Source of the DNA: Anolis sagrei
Taxonomy: Eukaryota; Chordata; Lepidosauria; Squamata; Anolidae
Direction: 5' to 3'
DNA length: 64,000 bases
Assembly (NCBI RefSeq): GCF_037176765.1
Contig: NC_090023.1
Location: 47,633,366-47,697,365, forward strand
A program made the position numbers and the translations under genes. Below, piece by piece: positions 41,647 to 53,354 of the stretch. Numbering within the stretch: position 1 is the stretch's first letter; the number at the start of each line of letters is the position of its first letter. The notes beneath the pieces are model-generated. The model made no database searches and was not told the DNA's origin. It worked only from the letters and a program-made list of their open reading frames with translations.

Positions 41647-42890
41647 CCATTCATATGTTGGGTTGCCTCTCACACATGCAGATCACAATTCATGTCTACA
41701 CAAATATCAATCCAACAGAGTTCAATGTGGCTGACTCTCGGGTACGTAACTATAGGATTGCAGTCTTAGTTACAGCTGAAGCAGGTGTCTACAGGATATT
41801 AAATGTTTAGTAAAAGGGGATGAAAAATGACATGAAGAAATAAGTTTCCCAGAGGAAATTAAAGTTTGTACACAGTGGCATATGCTTGATAACAGCTTCC
41901 AGTGCACAAAATGCACATCTTTGCCTTCAAGATCCACTCATAAATAAAACAAAATGCAAACAGATTCATTCATTCCATTTCAAGGTCTTCTGCTGCTCTT
42001 TGTCAAAATGTTTTTATAGAAAAGTATTACTTTAAAGTACTTAAGAAGAAACGAGTGGAAGTTGGGTTATTAAGAAATAAAATTATTATTATTTGAAACA
42101 TAACAAGATTAGTACACAGCAAACAAGATCACTATGCTGGATGTTGTGTTGGATCACACGTCGGACACTTCCCAAGTGTCTAGGACTGTGTGATTATTTT
42201 TATTATCACTATCATTTTTGAAAAATATCAATTCATGCCATCGGGCATAATGCCATAAACTATGCTTGACAAGTAAACAGAAAGAAAAATGCCAAAGGGA
42301 AGGCACACCCAGCAAACCCTTGCTTTCCATCAGTAAATATATGTCCTCAATGTGAAAGACCATGTGGATCCAGAATAGGTGTTCACATTCATTTATGGAT
42401 CCACCCCCAAGACTCTACCTCTGGAAGACAATCATACTCAGCCCCGAGTGATTGCCTATGATGAAACAAAAAGGTGGTGTGGTAAAGTATCTTTATGATA
42501 ATATAACTGAAACATAATGGTGTGTGGATTTAAATATGTTAACCACAGCTCATGTTACGTCTTTGCACATTTATCCCACCTTAAAGCAGTAAAGGTGGGG
42601 CAAATCAATTTGCAGGCATCCAGGAATGCCCAGAAAGCATTCTACTGTAACTATGGGGTGAGGGGGTAGGGCCCGTGTAATGTATTTAAGGCAGCCACAT
42701 ACTCTCATCTTCCTCTTTGAAATTTGTTGAAGCTGGTAACAACATTGGTTGCTTTTGGAAATGAAAATGACTCAATAACCTCTTGGTAAAAGCATGACCT
42801 GTTAGAGACATTACCTTTTGAGAAAATGGCATTCACCAGCATTCACACAACAGAGTTTCAGAAGTGTTCTTTTTAGTTTCTCGAAAACAT
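41647..42890. other. Non-coding, nothing recognised
   Basis: No gene or named repeat seen. Confidence 0.4.
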
Positions 42891-42891
42891 T

Positions 42892-43110
42892 TAGAGTGTT
42901 CCCTCACTTTACGTTCCAGGATTACCCGCAATAAGTGAAAACTGAATTAGGGACACCCCCTCCCCTTCCCTCCTCACCCTCTTTACCTTCCTCTTCCCCA
43001 TTGCTGCCTCTTGCCACCGCCTGGGCCCTATGATTGCGGCGGTGGAGGTGTCGCGGGGCCCAAGCGGCAGCAAGAGGCCCCGGCGGTGACAAGGAGCTGG
43101 AAGGAGCTTG
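42892..43110. repeat. CpG-rich remnant, probably a DNA transposon
   Basis: Begins GTTCCCTCACTTTACGTTCC and passes into a GC-rich core with CG dinucleotides. The opening is typical of a short DNA element in reptiles, but no partner end was found. Confidence 0.3.
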
Positions 43111-44050
43111 AGAAGGTTGCTATTTCCAAAGTTGCTACCTCAGGTTTTGCAGGATTTCAAAGATTAATAGATTGCTATTGGGATTTTTATTTCTCTGGTA
43201 TTTTATGTATTTTCTTTAGTCGATTTAATTATTTTATATTTGATTTGCTTTGTTTTCAGATATTTAATTAAGGGGGATTTTGGTTGGGGGTGCTCAGGAG
43301 AGTGGGAGGCCAGGGGCATGTGACCGAATACCTTACCACACTACGAGAATTTACCTGGTTTGTCAGCAATGCTACAGTTTTGATCTGAAAATTTTCAGAG
43401 GTGAAGAGCACCATTATTTTTTTTTCTGCTTTTGCTTTGGATTTGGGTTTTGTTGATGTTGCTTGGTTGGTTAGTTAATCTTTAACATTTTACATCAAAG
43501 AGAGACTGGACAGTCTGTGTTATAAAATTATAAAAATACTATGTTGCAAAAATGTAAAAAAACCTATTTCCCTCATCATTTTTGTTTTCTGCCCATAATT
43601 AAGACTGGAAAATGTAGCCTTCCTCAAACATTTTGAACATGATGCCTTTGATGCCTTGTTGTTGATACCATTTTCAAATAATACCTACAAAACAGATTAC
43701 ACTGAAAAACAATTCTCTGGGATGCTGAGAAAATGCTCACAAACACTGCCATTGGGTGGAATGTTTCCATGCATGTAGCTAGATGTCCTTTCACTGGGGA
43801 TTAAAATAGCTTATCTCCCTGAGAATACAAAAGCGCTGATTGACATGTTACATTTTAAAAGTGTGCATACCACATAATGGAAGTTGAAATTAACCCTATT
43901 CTGACTTTTTCCATTGTATTAATTTAAACACTTTTCATACTTTTTTTGTCTCCTTGCAAAAGCTATCCTGGATATTTTTATACAAAAATCTATAATATAT
44001 GAAGTCATGACATAAAATTGGTAGGACCACTGACCAACAGTCTAAAATCA
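43111..44050. other. Non-coding, nothing recognised
   Basis: No gene or named repeat seen. Confidence 0.4.
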
Positions 44051-44054
44051 TTCT

Positions 44055-44335
44055 CATAATGGGTTTCTATAAGTTTTTCGGGCTGTATGGCCATGATCCA
44101 GAAGCATTCTCTCCTGACGTTTCACCTGCACCTATGACAGGCATCCTCAAAGGTTGTGAGGTCTGTTGGAAACTGAGTATTCAACAGACCTCACAACCTC
44201 TGAGGATGCCTGCCATAGATGCAGGTGAAATGTCAGGAGAAAATGCTTCTAGAACATGGCCATACAGCCCGAAAAACCTACAACAACCCAGTGATTCCGG
44301 CCATGAAAGCTTTCGACAATACAGATTTGGATCTG
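44055..44335. mobile_element. Palindromic R1 repeat
   Basis: The left arm (TTTTTCGGGCTGTATGGCC, CTCCTGACGTTTCACCTGCA, GGCATCCTC, GAGGTCTGTTGGA) is followed after about 10 bases by its near complement, and the right arm runs on to CTTTCGACAATAC. The arms are about 105 bp. Same family as 6630-6850 and 15721-15979. Confidence 0.7.
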
Positions 44336-44339
44336 TTCA

Positions 44340-45155
44340 AAACTAAATGTATATGACCAGGACTAGTCATGTGAATGTCAAAAACCAATGAGAAATTCAC
44401 ATTTTCTGTGCATGTGTGCTGTGAAGTTGCCTGTTTTCTTAGGCAAGTAACCTCGGTACTGGTTATGCTGGTTCCTTCTGCTGGAATACAGCTATTCCCC
44501 TACATTTGTGGTTTGATTTTTGTGGATTTGATTTCTAACAGATTTAATTAAAATGTCTTTCTCTAGAAATCTCTCAGCCCTTCAATGAGATACTGTGGTC
44601 AACTTCAGGCTGAAGGACCTAAACATATCTAGAGAGAGCACCTCTCTAGAAATCTCTAGGTTCTCCAATGTGATTTCTGTGTTCAGCATCCAGATGAAAT
44701 TGACCATAGAGTCATGGCTAACTTGTGTTCTCCCACAGTTTTTTTTTAAATTAAAAAAACAGTTTTATTAGTTGTAATTTTTCATAGGGTCCTATGGCTC
44801 TAATCCCAGCATATAGGAAGAGCTGACTGTTTAGCCTACTCTCCCACTCAAGTATCCTGTTTAGCTTTCAATGTCAGACCTTTAGAGCAGAGCTTTTCAA
44901 ACTGTATGTCGCAACATGTGAATGTGTCAGCTATAATGCTGTGTTGCGCTTGGTCTGAGGAGCAGCAAGGAATCAAGGCAGCAGATGATCCATATGCTGA
45001 GCCCCACAGGTTTTGAGACATCACTACCTCCTCCCCCAAGTAAGGCACCAGGTATCTCCACTCATGCCTTCCCACTCAATTTAACTCACCTTCTTTTCTG
45101 TCTTTTCCAAACCCCCTCATTTGCACATTCATGTTGTGCTAACTGAATGTTTGCT
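44340..45155. other. Non-coding; old repeat traces
   Basis: GCTTTTCAAACTGTATGTCG near 44888 resembles a hAT-type element end. The stretch TTTGTGGTTTGATTTTTGTGG near 44507 may also be repeat-derived. Neither can be bounded. Confidence 0.3.
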
Positions 45156-45166
45156 ATAGTATCTAC

Positions 45167-46147
45167 TAGGCCTGGGTAACAACGCAAAAATTTGTTTCTA
45201 AAATCGATTTGTATTTGGGGTTTTTTTTTTGTTTCGATATTTAAAATAATTACAAAATTTTCCCTTTAAAAAGTTCGGTATTTATGAAATTTCGTTAATA
45301 TTTACAAAACATTTTGTAAAGATGGCGCCCTTTTTTTCCAATATTTTTTCAATATTTTTTCAATATTTTTTCAATATTTTTTCAATATTTTTTCAATATT
45401 TTTTCAATATTTTTTCAATATTTTTTCAATATTTTTTCAATATTTTTTCAATATTTTTTCATTTAATTATTAATTTAGTAGAATAGGGAGGAGAGATTAT
45501 TATTAAGGAGGGAAGGCAGGCACTCACTCTGGCAGGCCCGGCTCCTCCGAAGCAATGCGAAATTGGGAGAAGGGCTCCCCAAAGGCCATCTAGCCCAGCC
45601 CTCCGCTAAGGAATTGGGAGAACGAAGCACAGCCCTCCGCTAAGGAATTGGGAGAACGAAGCACACCCACCGCAAAGGTGAGGAAGGAGGGACGAGCCGC
45701 CTTCCCGCTGAGGGTCGCTCGCCCTCTCACTCGCTTGCTCAGCCGGCGCCTTCCCCGCCCTCTCCTCCTCGGGAGAACGAAGCTATGGGCCGCCTTGCTC
45801 AGCCGGCGCCTTCCCCGCCCTCTCCTCCTCGGGAGAACGAAGCGACGGGCCGCCTTGCTCAGCCGGTGCCTTCCCCGCCCTCTCCTCCTCCTCCTCCTCC
45901 TCCTCCTCCTCCTCTTTCAGGCTCTGACTGGCAGAGGAGAAAGAGGAGAGCTCCCAGCAAGTATCTAGCCAAGCCATCTTACGTATTTCCGAAATGGACG
46001 GAAATACAAAAAATTTTGGCGCATGCCGCTTCGATATTTAAAAACACTTCCGGGTTTAAAAATAAGTTTTGTAATCATTTTGTAATTGCTAAAATTAACA
46101 AATATTTAACGAATTACAAAATTAACGAACGAAACTGCCCAGGCCTA
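45167..46147. mobile_element. Non-autonomous hAT element with tandem-repeat core (A)
   Basis: A 981-bp element flanked by perfect 8-bp duplications GTATCTAC (45159-45166 and 46148-46155). Ends are TAGGCCTGGG and its complement. The arms are AT-rich with TTCG and AAATTT words. Inside are an 11-bp minisatellite (TTTTTTCAATA, about 11 copies, 45336-45464) and a GC-rich core with a roughly 60-bp unit (GCCGCCTTGCTCAGCC...CTCGGGAGAACGAAGC) in about three copies. No transposase frame. Confidence 0.9.
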
Positions 46148-46175
46148 GTATCTACATTAGCTTTGCATGTTTCTG

Positions 46176-46497
46176 TTGTCCTGGTGGTGTAGTGGTTAAA
46201 CCACTGAGCTGCTGAACTTGTGGATCGCAGGTTCGAATCCGGGGAGCTGCGTGAGCTCCTGCTGTTAGCCCAAGCTTCTGCCAACCTAGCAATTCAAAAA
46301 CATGCAAATGTGAGTATATCAATTAAAGTAAGGTAACAGTAGATCAATAGAAAGGTAACAGCACTCCATGCAGTCAAACTGGCCACATGTCTATGGACAA
46401 TGCCAGCTCTTCAGCTTAGAAATGGAGATGAGCACCAACCCCCAAAGTCGGACACTACTGGATTTAATGTCAGGGGAAAACATTTACCTTTACCTTA
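46176..46497 (+). mobile_element. Sauria SINE
   Basis: tRNA-like head GGTGGTGTAGTGGTTAAACC with B-box-like GGTTCGAATCC, then TTCTGCCAACCTAGCAATTC, ATGCAAATGTGAGTA, AGAAATGGAGATGAGCACC and tail TTTACCTTTACCTT. Near full length. Part of the middle (the GGTAACAG region) is partly duplicated. Confidence 0.92.
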
Positions 46498-47300
46498 GTA
46501 ACATAAAATAGGAAGTATTGTTTCAACTGGAATTTAGCCAGGGATATTGCATTCAGGACTGCTTTGGCTCCAGTGATGTTCAAATCTAGAATAAAATTGT
46601 TCAAACTCATTTCTAATTTACACATTCTAAAACATTTAAGGAATGGTTCATGGTGTATATTATAGTGCATGCAGCATTTGAAATATGAATGGCCAATTTC
46701 CCCTTCTCAGTGTTCATTAAGCAGCATGATCATTCTTTGTGAGCAAAATGGATGCATACTGATTAAGCCTAATGCTTTTATGGTCCTTTATCTATCAGCA
46801 AGCCTATAAAAAGGAATAGATTGTTCAAAAAATGAAATGAAAGCAGCTATTGAGACATTTTAAAATGCCTCTCAATTAATCTTATTGTTGGTCTTCGGTG
46901 ATCTACCCAGTATAGTATACAATTACAGTGAGCCAGATTTTAAAAAAATGATATAGAGGTGTTACTACTACTATACTACTACTACTACTACTACTATTTA
47001 TTAAACAAATCATAGTCTAGTCATCCTGTAATAGATTTAGCCTGGCAGGTGCTTGCTTTTTGCTTGTGTGTCTTTTAAAATGTTCAATAAATTTTACCCT
47101 TTCATATTTTATTCATTTCTTGCATATTTTATAGTAATGTTTTATCTTGTTTCACTTTAGTGTTGTTGTACAGTAAAGTGCCATGGGCTTTGTATTTTGA
47201 AGGGTGGCATGCACATTTTATAAGTAAATAAATTATTCCAGTGCAGAAGATAGTTGCTGTGATCCAGCAACCTTCTTAAAAGCATACATGACAGGAATAG
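46498..47300. other. Non-coding; (TAC)n run
   Basis: (TAC)n at about 46966-46996. No gene or other named repeat. Confidence 0.45.
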
Positions 47301-47304
47301 TCGT

Positions 47305-47545
47305 TGTTTTTGTTGTTAATTGCCATCAAGGTGGCTTTGACTTATGGCGACCCTGTACACAAGAGACCTCCAAGAGACCCTGTTATTAACAGCCCTGCTA
47401 AAGTCTTGTAAACCAAGGGCCATGACTTCCTTGATTGAATCTAACCACCTGTAATCGGTTCTTTATCTCTTTCTACAGCCTCCCATCTTAGCAAGCATCA
47501 TCATCTCATATAATAAGTCATGCCATCTCATTATACATCCAAAGT
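47305..47545 (+). mobile_element. RTE-like R2 repeat, uninterrupted copy
   Basis: TTGTTGTTAATTGCCATCAAG, GACTTATGGCGACCCTG, AGACCTCCAAGAGACCCTG, TGACTTCCTTGATTGAATCT and CAAAGTACAATGAGG occur in the same order as in the split copy at 15524-16100. Confidence 0.6.
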
Positions 47546-48317
47546 ACAATGAGGAAGAAATAAATGGCATATTAAATAATTTAGATGGTGGTTCCAGTCT
47601 CTATTCTAAAACAATGATGCTATAATTTTACACACACATATACAAACAAATATCTGGGACAGTTTTATTACTGTTTTACTGTTGTACACTGTGGCTAAAG
47701 TCCTGTTCCTAATCACTGATACAGAAATTAGGTTAGATTACTCATGTAGAACTGATGCTGGGACTGGAACCCATTGATATTTTCCGCCAAAATGAATTAG
47801 AATGAATGGGGAAATGGGGTTTAACACAATGCAACACACAAAAGCCAAAGTGTCTTTAGGGAGGCTGATCAATTCTGTCAGTATTATGGGACTTTGAAAG
47901 CATCAAGGAATTCTATGCTTTGACTCCTGGAATCATTCCCCTGCAAATAGCAACACTGTGTACTTCAGTGAGGGTGAGTGAATTATATAATCATTATAAG
48001 CAGGAGTAGGATCAATAGTGCAGGCTATGGACTGGATGCAGCCCACTAAGTCCATTTCTGCACCTTTGGGGGAGTCACAATTGGAGTCTATCAAGCACTT
48101 CTTTGAGAAAAAAAATTGCAGAAAAATCTTAGACTTGTACCACTGGAAACATCCAGGAAGGATCACAGTTGGCTAAAGCAAGAAGTTAGAGACCTTGCTT
48201 TATTCCCCACAGCACCTGAAATGAAATTGAAAGTGATTCATTCACTGTTTCTGATTTGATCTGAAATTGAAATTTGTTACTGGTCTACAACATACAGCAT
48301 TTTTGCCATTGGCTATA
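47546..48317. other. Non-coding, nothing recognised
   Basis: No gene or named repeat seen. Confidence 0.4.
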
Positions 48318-48325
48318 GTAGCTAA

Positions 48326-50152
48326 TAGACTTAGTTGATCAAGAAAAAATTTGGTTCTAAACTCGCTTTGTTTCTAGGGGGCGCCAGCATTTTGAATTTC
48401 AAAGGCCTTCCGAAATTTACGATTTCAAAATTTTGAAATTTCCGAAATTTTGTTAATTACGAATCGATTTGTTAATGGCAGACGCGATTGCGCAGGAGGA
48501 GGGGGAGGGGGAGGAAAGGCAACCCTGGCACCTTTTCTCTCCTTCTTTCCCCTCTTCCTTCTCCAGGAGGAGGAGGATGGGGAAGAAGGGAAGAACAGTG
48601 TCCCTGGCTCCTTTTCTATCTCCCCCCTTCCTTCTATAAGAGGAGGAAGATCGGGAGGAACAGTGCCGTTTCTTTCATTCTCCCCGCGCCACCTGAACCA
48701 TTTCTCTCCTTCCCCTCTTCCTTCCCCAGGAGGAGGAGGAGGAGGAGGATGGGGAGGAAAGGCAACCCTAGCGCCTTTTCTCTCATTTCCCCTCTTCCTT
48801 CTCCAGGAGGAGGAGAAGAAGGAGGATGGGGAGGAAAGGCTACCCTGGCGCCTTTTCTCTCCTTCTTTCCCCTCTTCCTTCTCCAGGAGGAGGAGGAGGA
48901 GGAGGATGGGGAGGAAAGGCTACCCTGGTGCCATTTCTCTCCTTCTTTCCCTCCTTCTTCTCCAGGAGGAGGAGGATGGGGAAGAAGGGAAGAACAGTGT
49001 CCCTGGCTCCCTTTCTGTCTCCCCCCTCCTTCTCTAAGAGGAGGAAGATCGGGAGGAACAGTGGCCCAGGTGCCGTTTCTTTCATTCTCCCCGCGCCACC
49101 TGAACCATTTCTCTTCTTCCCCTCTTCCTTCCCCAGGAGGAGGAGGAGGAGGAGGATGGGGTGGAAAGGCAACCCTGGTGCCTTTTCTCTCATTTCCCCT
49201 CTTCCTTCTCCAGAAGGAGGAGGAGGAGGAGGAGAAGGAGGATGGGGAGGAAAGGCTACCCTGGCGCCTTTTCTCTCCTTCTTTCCCCTCTTCCTTCTCC
49301 AGAAGGAGGAGGAGGAGGAGGATGGGGAGGAAAGGCTACCCTGGTGCCTTTTCTCTCCTTCTTTCCCTCCTTCTTCTCCAGGAGGAGGAGGATGGGGAAG
49401 AAGGGAGGAACAGTGTCCCTGGCTCCCTTTCTGTCTCCCCCCTCCTTCTGTAAGAGGAGGAAGATCGGGAGGAACAGTGGCCCAGGTGCCGTTTCTTTCA
49501 TTCTCCCCGCGCCACCTGAACCATTTCTCTTCTTCCCCTCTTCCTTCTCCAGGAGGAGGAGGAGGGGGGGGGAGGAAAGACAACCCTGGCGCCTTTTCTC
49601 TCCTTCTTTCCCCTCTTCCTTCTCCAGGAGGAGGAGGATGGGGAAGAAGGGAGGAACAGTGTCCCTGGTTCCCTTTCTGTCTCCCCCCACCTTCTCTAAG
49701 AGGAGGAAGATCAGGAGGAACAGTGGCCCGGTGCCCTTTCTTTTATTCTCCCCGCGCCACCTGAACCATTTCTCTCCTTCCCCTCTTCCTTCTCCAGGAG
49801 GAAGAGGAGGAGGAGGAGGAGGATGGGGAGAAAAGGCAACCCTGGCGGGGAAGCAGCAGAGCAAAGGTGGCCGACAGGAGGGGAGAGAGAGAGGAAATTC
49901 ATTGGCTTAAGCTGAGGCCAGGGACCAGAAGTGGGGTAAATGCACAGCTTGCTACTGGGGAGGGAAGAGAAACTGCGAGATTGTAAAACTTGCACCAGAC
50001 ATACGAAAATAATTATGAAAATTGGAAAAATTGTTTCGATTCTTAATTACTCCTCACACTATTCCTGCATGGCTCGATATTGGATCGAAAGCTAATTTAA
50101 ATACGAATTCATACCAAGTTTAGAAACTAACGAACACGATCAACCAAGCCTA
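48326..50152. mobile_element. Non-autonomous hAT element with minisatellite core (B)
   Basis: A 1,827-bp element flanked by perfect 8-bp duplications GTAGCTAA (48318-48325 and 50153-50160). Ends are TAGACTTAGTTGATC and the complement of TAGGCTTGGTTGATC. The arms share wording with element A (AAAATTTGGTTCTAAACTCG against AAAATTTGTTTCTAAAATCG). The core is a long purine/pyrimidine-skewed minisatellite. No transposase. Confidence 0.9.
48495..49850. repeat. Composite GGA/CTT-rich minisatellite with about 410-bp higher-order unit
   Basis: Subunits alternate (GGA)n-GATGGGGAGGAAAGGC with CTCTCCTTCTTTCCCCTCTT. The landmark CCCCGCGCC starts at 48682, 49089, 49505 and 49750, giving steps of 407, 416 and 245 bp. 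Six overlapping long open frames occur on both strands because the units lack stops. They are Pro/Gly/Ser/Arg repeats without domain content, so I do not call genes. Confidence 0.9.
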
Positions 50153-50274
50153 GTAGCTAAGTCTAATAAGAGAAGCAGTCCAATATATCTAGGAGGGGGA
50201 CATAATTCTCACCCTGATGTACAAATTGTATTCACACATTTTGCTCATGTACCTTGTACAGCCTTACAGGGCAC

Positions 50275-50620
50275 TCTTATGATCTCATCACATGGAGTCA
50301 AAACTGTGCTTCTCTGCGCTGCTGGCATGGAGTCCACCATAGCCCATCAGATAATGCAGGGCTACTTCTGGCAGGGCTCCATGCTGGCAGTGTGCCGGCA
50401 GCACAGAAACATGGAGGTCTGAGAAATCAGGCGTACACCTGACTCCTCATAGAAGAAGTTGGGGAGGATGCAGGGGGGTGACAGAATAGAGGAGAAATGT
50501 GGGAAGGAGTCCCATGACCAACCACAGTAAGGGGATGATGCAATTTGCTGCCCCATAATTTCCCCCACTGTCTTTTGCTGTCCCCGGCTTCTTGGCTTCC
50601 ATGTGATAAGGTCCTTACAC
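50275..50620. mobile_element. Possible MITE with CATCACATGGA ends
   Basis: GATCTCATCACATGGAGTC near the left and GGCTTCCATGTGATAAGGTCC near the right are rough complements about 330 bp apart. No clear target duplication. Confidence 0.4.
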
Positions 50621-50785
50621 TTCCTTTTTTGGGGCATCTGTACTGCATAATTCTCATCAACACTCCCTCTCCAAAACTAACTTATTCAGCACAACAGTAA
50701 ATAAAATGTTACAATCCTAAGATCCACATGGTTCAGCTTCACTCAATTATATTTTGGAGCCTTTCATATAACATAGTTCTAGTAA

Positions 50786-51290
50786 AGGGGTATGCACTTT
50801 GTACATTTTCAGGAGTCCCCTTCTGACTCAGGAGGGCAGCGTGAAAGGACACAGTAATAAGTTGAATCTTTCGGAAGAATAGTTTTATTTGCCGGCCAAA
50901 GCAAATGATGGCAGTGGTGCTCTAGGCATAAAAAGACTGTCATGCCCACAAAAGTCCAAAAAGCACATTTTGATTGGTGTTAATACATTGTCCATTAAAT
51001 TGGTCTATGGTTACCTAATACATTTCTGATTGGCTTTGAATGGGCAATGTAGTAACCCCAATCAACATGTGCTTTTTGGATTTCTGTAAAACAATAAAAC
51101 ATCACAACCCCATTTTGGAGGCACAACAGTCTCTTCGTGCTTAGAGCATAACTGCCGTCATTTGCTTTAGTCGGCAAATAAAGCTATTCTTCAGAGAGAT
51201 TCAAATCATTAGTGTGGCCTTCCATGCCGGCCTCCCAAAGCAAAAGGGGACTCCTGAGAATGTGCAAAGTGCATACCCTTTCATTTGCCT
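50786..51290. repeat. Long inverted repeat of unknown element
   Basis: The left arm (AAAGGGGTATGCACTTTGTACA, read to 20 bases, CAGGAGTCCCCTTCTGAC, GAATAGTTTTATTTGCCGGC, AAGCAAATGATGGCAGTGG) runs about 240-250 bp and is mirrored by the complement from about 51040 to 51284. The arms are about 80-85% alike by eye. AATAAA words occur in the arms. Could be a long-TIR DNA element or two terminal repeats in opposite orientation. Confidence 0.7.
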
Positions 51291-51299
51291 ATCAGTTGT

Positions 51300-52205
51300 G
51301 ATGGCTACACTTTATAGAATCCTTGCGTATGTAATTTCATTAAACCCATTTAGTAAAAATATATTAACCTAAGCTAAAGAAACCCCACCCCTTTCTGACG
51401 CTGTGTATATTGGTGCAGTTACTATTCCCCCTAAGGAATTCTCTTGAATTCTATAGCCCAGGCAACAGTTTTGAATAGAGGAGATTTGAAATCTGCTTAA
51501 CAGTCTCCTCAAAGTACTATCATTCAAGTTGGAAATATATGTGTCCTTATCTTCCTATCTGCTCATATTCCCTTGAAAGCCAGGGACATATGGAATACAT
51601 TTACTAACACAAATACTTAGCACTTATGAGTGCTAATTAGCAATAGATTATTAAAAGCAATTAAACTGAGTTACCAGTGATTTTAATCACCCAGAAGTTG
51701 AGCACTGAATCCAAATTATCTAGTGTTCATGCCTGAGTTTCCCTGCAGAGTTTTGCTATTACGTATCACAGTGAATTAACAATGGAAAATTAAAACCAAA
51801 CCAACAAATGAAATCTTTTTCTGACAAAAACTGCAAACTGAACTAAGAATCTCAATAAGGGATAGGTATAAGAATGTCACTGCTAAGGCATCTGCACTTG
51901 TTGTACGAGGAGCCTTCAGATCAACTCCAATTTATGATTCTCTTGGCAAGATTTATTCAGAGAAGATTTGGCATTTGATGGTGGTTTTTATGGTGCTATG
52001 GATTAATTACAGGTGTTAAAACCAGGGTGTTTTACATTGCTGTTTTCAATGGTTACTGATTGTTTGTATTCATTTTTACAGAAATGTATTTTCACGATTT
52101 CATGATCTTATGACCTCTCATTTTTTGCTCTCTTTACTCATGTGTGCCTGTATGAAATAGAGAGGGAAGGATGATAATATTTATAGATTTCCTTGAAAGT
52201 CAGGG
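51300..52205. other. Non-coding; small tRNA-SINE trace
   Basis: TTATGATTCTCTTGGCAAGA near 51940 is a short antisense piece of the SINE family at 395-632. Otherwise nothing seen. A (GATA)n run follows at about 52207-52232. Confidence 0.4.
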
Positions 52206-52234
52206 ATAGAGATAGATAGATAGATAGATAGACT

Positions 52235-52850
52235 GATCTTTCTATCAGTCTGTAGTTTGTAAAGTTAGCAAATGCAGTAGCAGTTTGGCTGCTTTTCCTC
52301 GTGGTTTCTTTTCCCAGAATGCATTTCTTTGTTGCTGCCAAAACGTGGAGGCTGCAAGTAAAGCTAGTTACTTCAAGAAATACAATATATTTGAGGGAAA
52401 GTCTTCATCTCTTCCACCTCCTCCCCCAATCCCAGTCCACCCAACCACCTGCCCAACAATAGTAAATTCTCACCCCTTCAAACAGTTCCTCACTCTTTCC
52501 ATTTTATACTAATAAGAGGGTATTGGGAACTGCCGTGCTACCTACCTCCTCCTCTGCTGTTTCTCTAAAACTGAGGAGACTCCCGGCTACAGAGCTAACC
52601 AAGTGAAGCAAAACAGCTCTGCTGAAACACCATTAAGAAGTGTCAAGGAGATAGCAGAAGCTCAACAAAGCAGGGGGTGAAACACTTCTACTATAAAATG
52701 CAGACTGTAGACAGGGAGTGGGAAGTGTTAGGTATTACAAGCAGACAACATGTGGGAGGGCTGCTGGACTTAATCTTGGGAGGAGGAGAATCTTGGAAGA
52801 AGGTCCAGGCAAGATGGAGGGGCCCCTCCCTCCATGGACATAAAGTCTTG
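52235..52850. other. Non-coding, nothing recognised
   Basis: No gene or named repeat seen. Confidence 0.4.
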
Positions 52851-52856
52851 CCAAGG

Positions 52857-52992
52857 CCCTGTCCACATAGCCCTATATTCCAGAATATCAAGGCATAAAA
52901 CCCCACATTGTCTGAGTGTGGACTCAGATAACCCAGCTCAAAGCAGATATTGTGGGATTTTCTGTCTTGATATTCTGGGATATAGGTCCCCA
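52857..52992. mobile_element. hAT-type MITE
   Basis: GTCCACATAGCCCTATATTC at the left and the complement of CTATATCCCAGAATATCAAG at the right form inverted ends of about 30 bp around a core with AGTGTGGACTCAGATAACCC. A familiar short element of lizard genomes. Confidence 0.75.
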
Positions 52993-53035
52993 AGAGAAAT
53001 GTAAAGTATAAAAAGACCCAGGAGAGATGCTACAC

Positions 53036-53346
53036 CAGTGGTTGTTAGCCTGTGGATCACAGACCACCAGTGGGCCGTGAGGACAAAAATCTGGTCCACA
53101 ATCCTCCTTCCTCTTTTTTAAAAAAAATTCTGCTCCTTTCGCACTGCCTGCCACTTCTTTCCTGTCACTGACCATGGCATATGATCTGTTTCAGAAACTA
53201 GAACTGATGTGGTCTATCCGATGCAAACTCAAACTGAATCTAAAATTGATTCATAACCCTTCTGGAACTAATGTTGGAGAGTGATCCCTGGTCAAAGTGG
53301 TCCCTAGGCAAATGGTCCCTGGTCAAAAAGAGGTTGATAACCATTG
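53036..53346. mobile_element. hAT MITE with perfect 8-bp target duplication
   Basis: A 311-bp element opening CAGTGGTTGTTAGCCTGTGG and closing with the complement of CAATGGTTATCAACCTC. It is flanked by TGCTACAC at 53028-53035 and 53347-53354. Same end family as 9786-9888. Confidence 0.92.
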
Positions 53347-53354
53347 TGCTACAC

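Noticed and set aside
43011-43271. Possible CpG island promoter of a host gene
   Set aside because: Too short and attached to transposon-like wording, with no exon-like frame downstream.
45648-46192. Open frames of 106 and 135 residues with repeated Pro/Arg-rich words
   Set aside because: They lie in the GC-rich tandem core of hAT element A and end in its AT-rich arm. No gene structure seen.
46190-46260. tRNA-like sequence with good B-box wording (also near 57100 and 60745)
   Set aside because: These are heads of tRNA-derived SINEs, as shown by the SINE bodies and tails that follow. Not tRNA genes.
48450-49910. Long open frames of 195-321 residues on both strands, Pro/Gly/Ser/Arg-rich
   Set aside because: They follow from stop-free minisatellite units inside a non-autonomous hAT element. 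Several frames are open at once and none has a domain.
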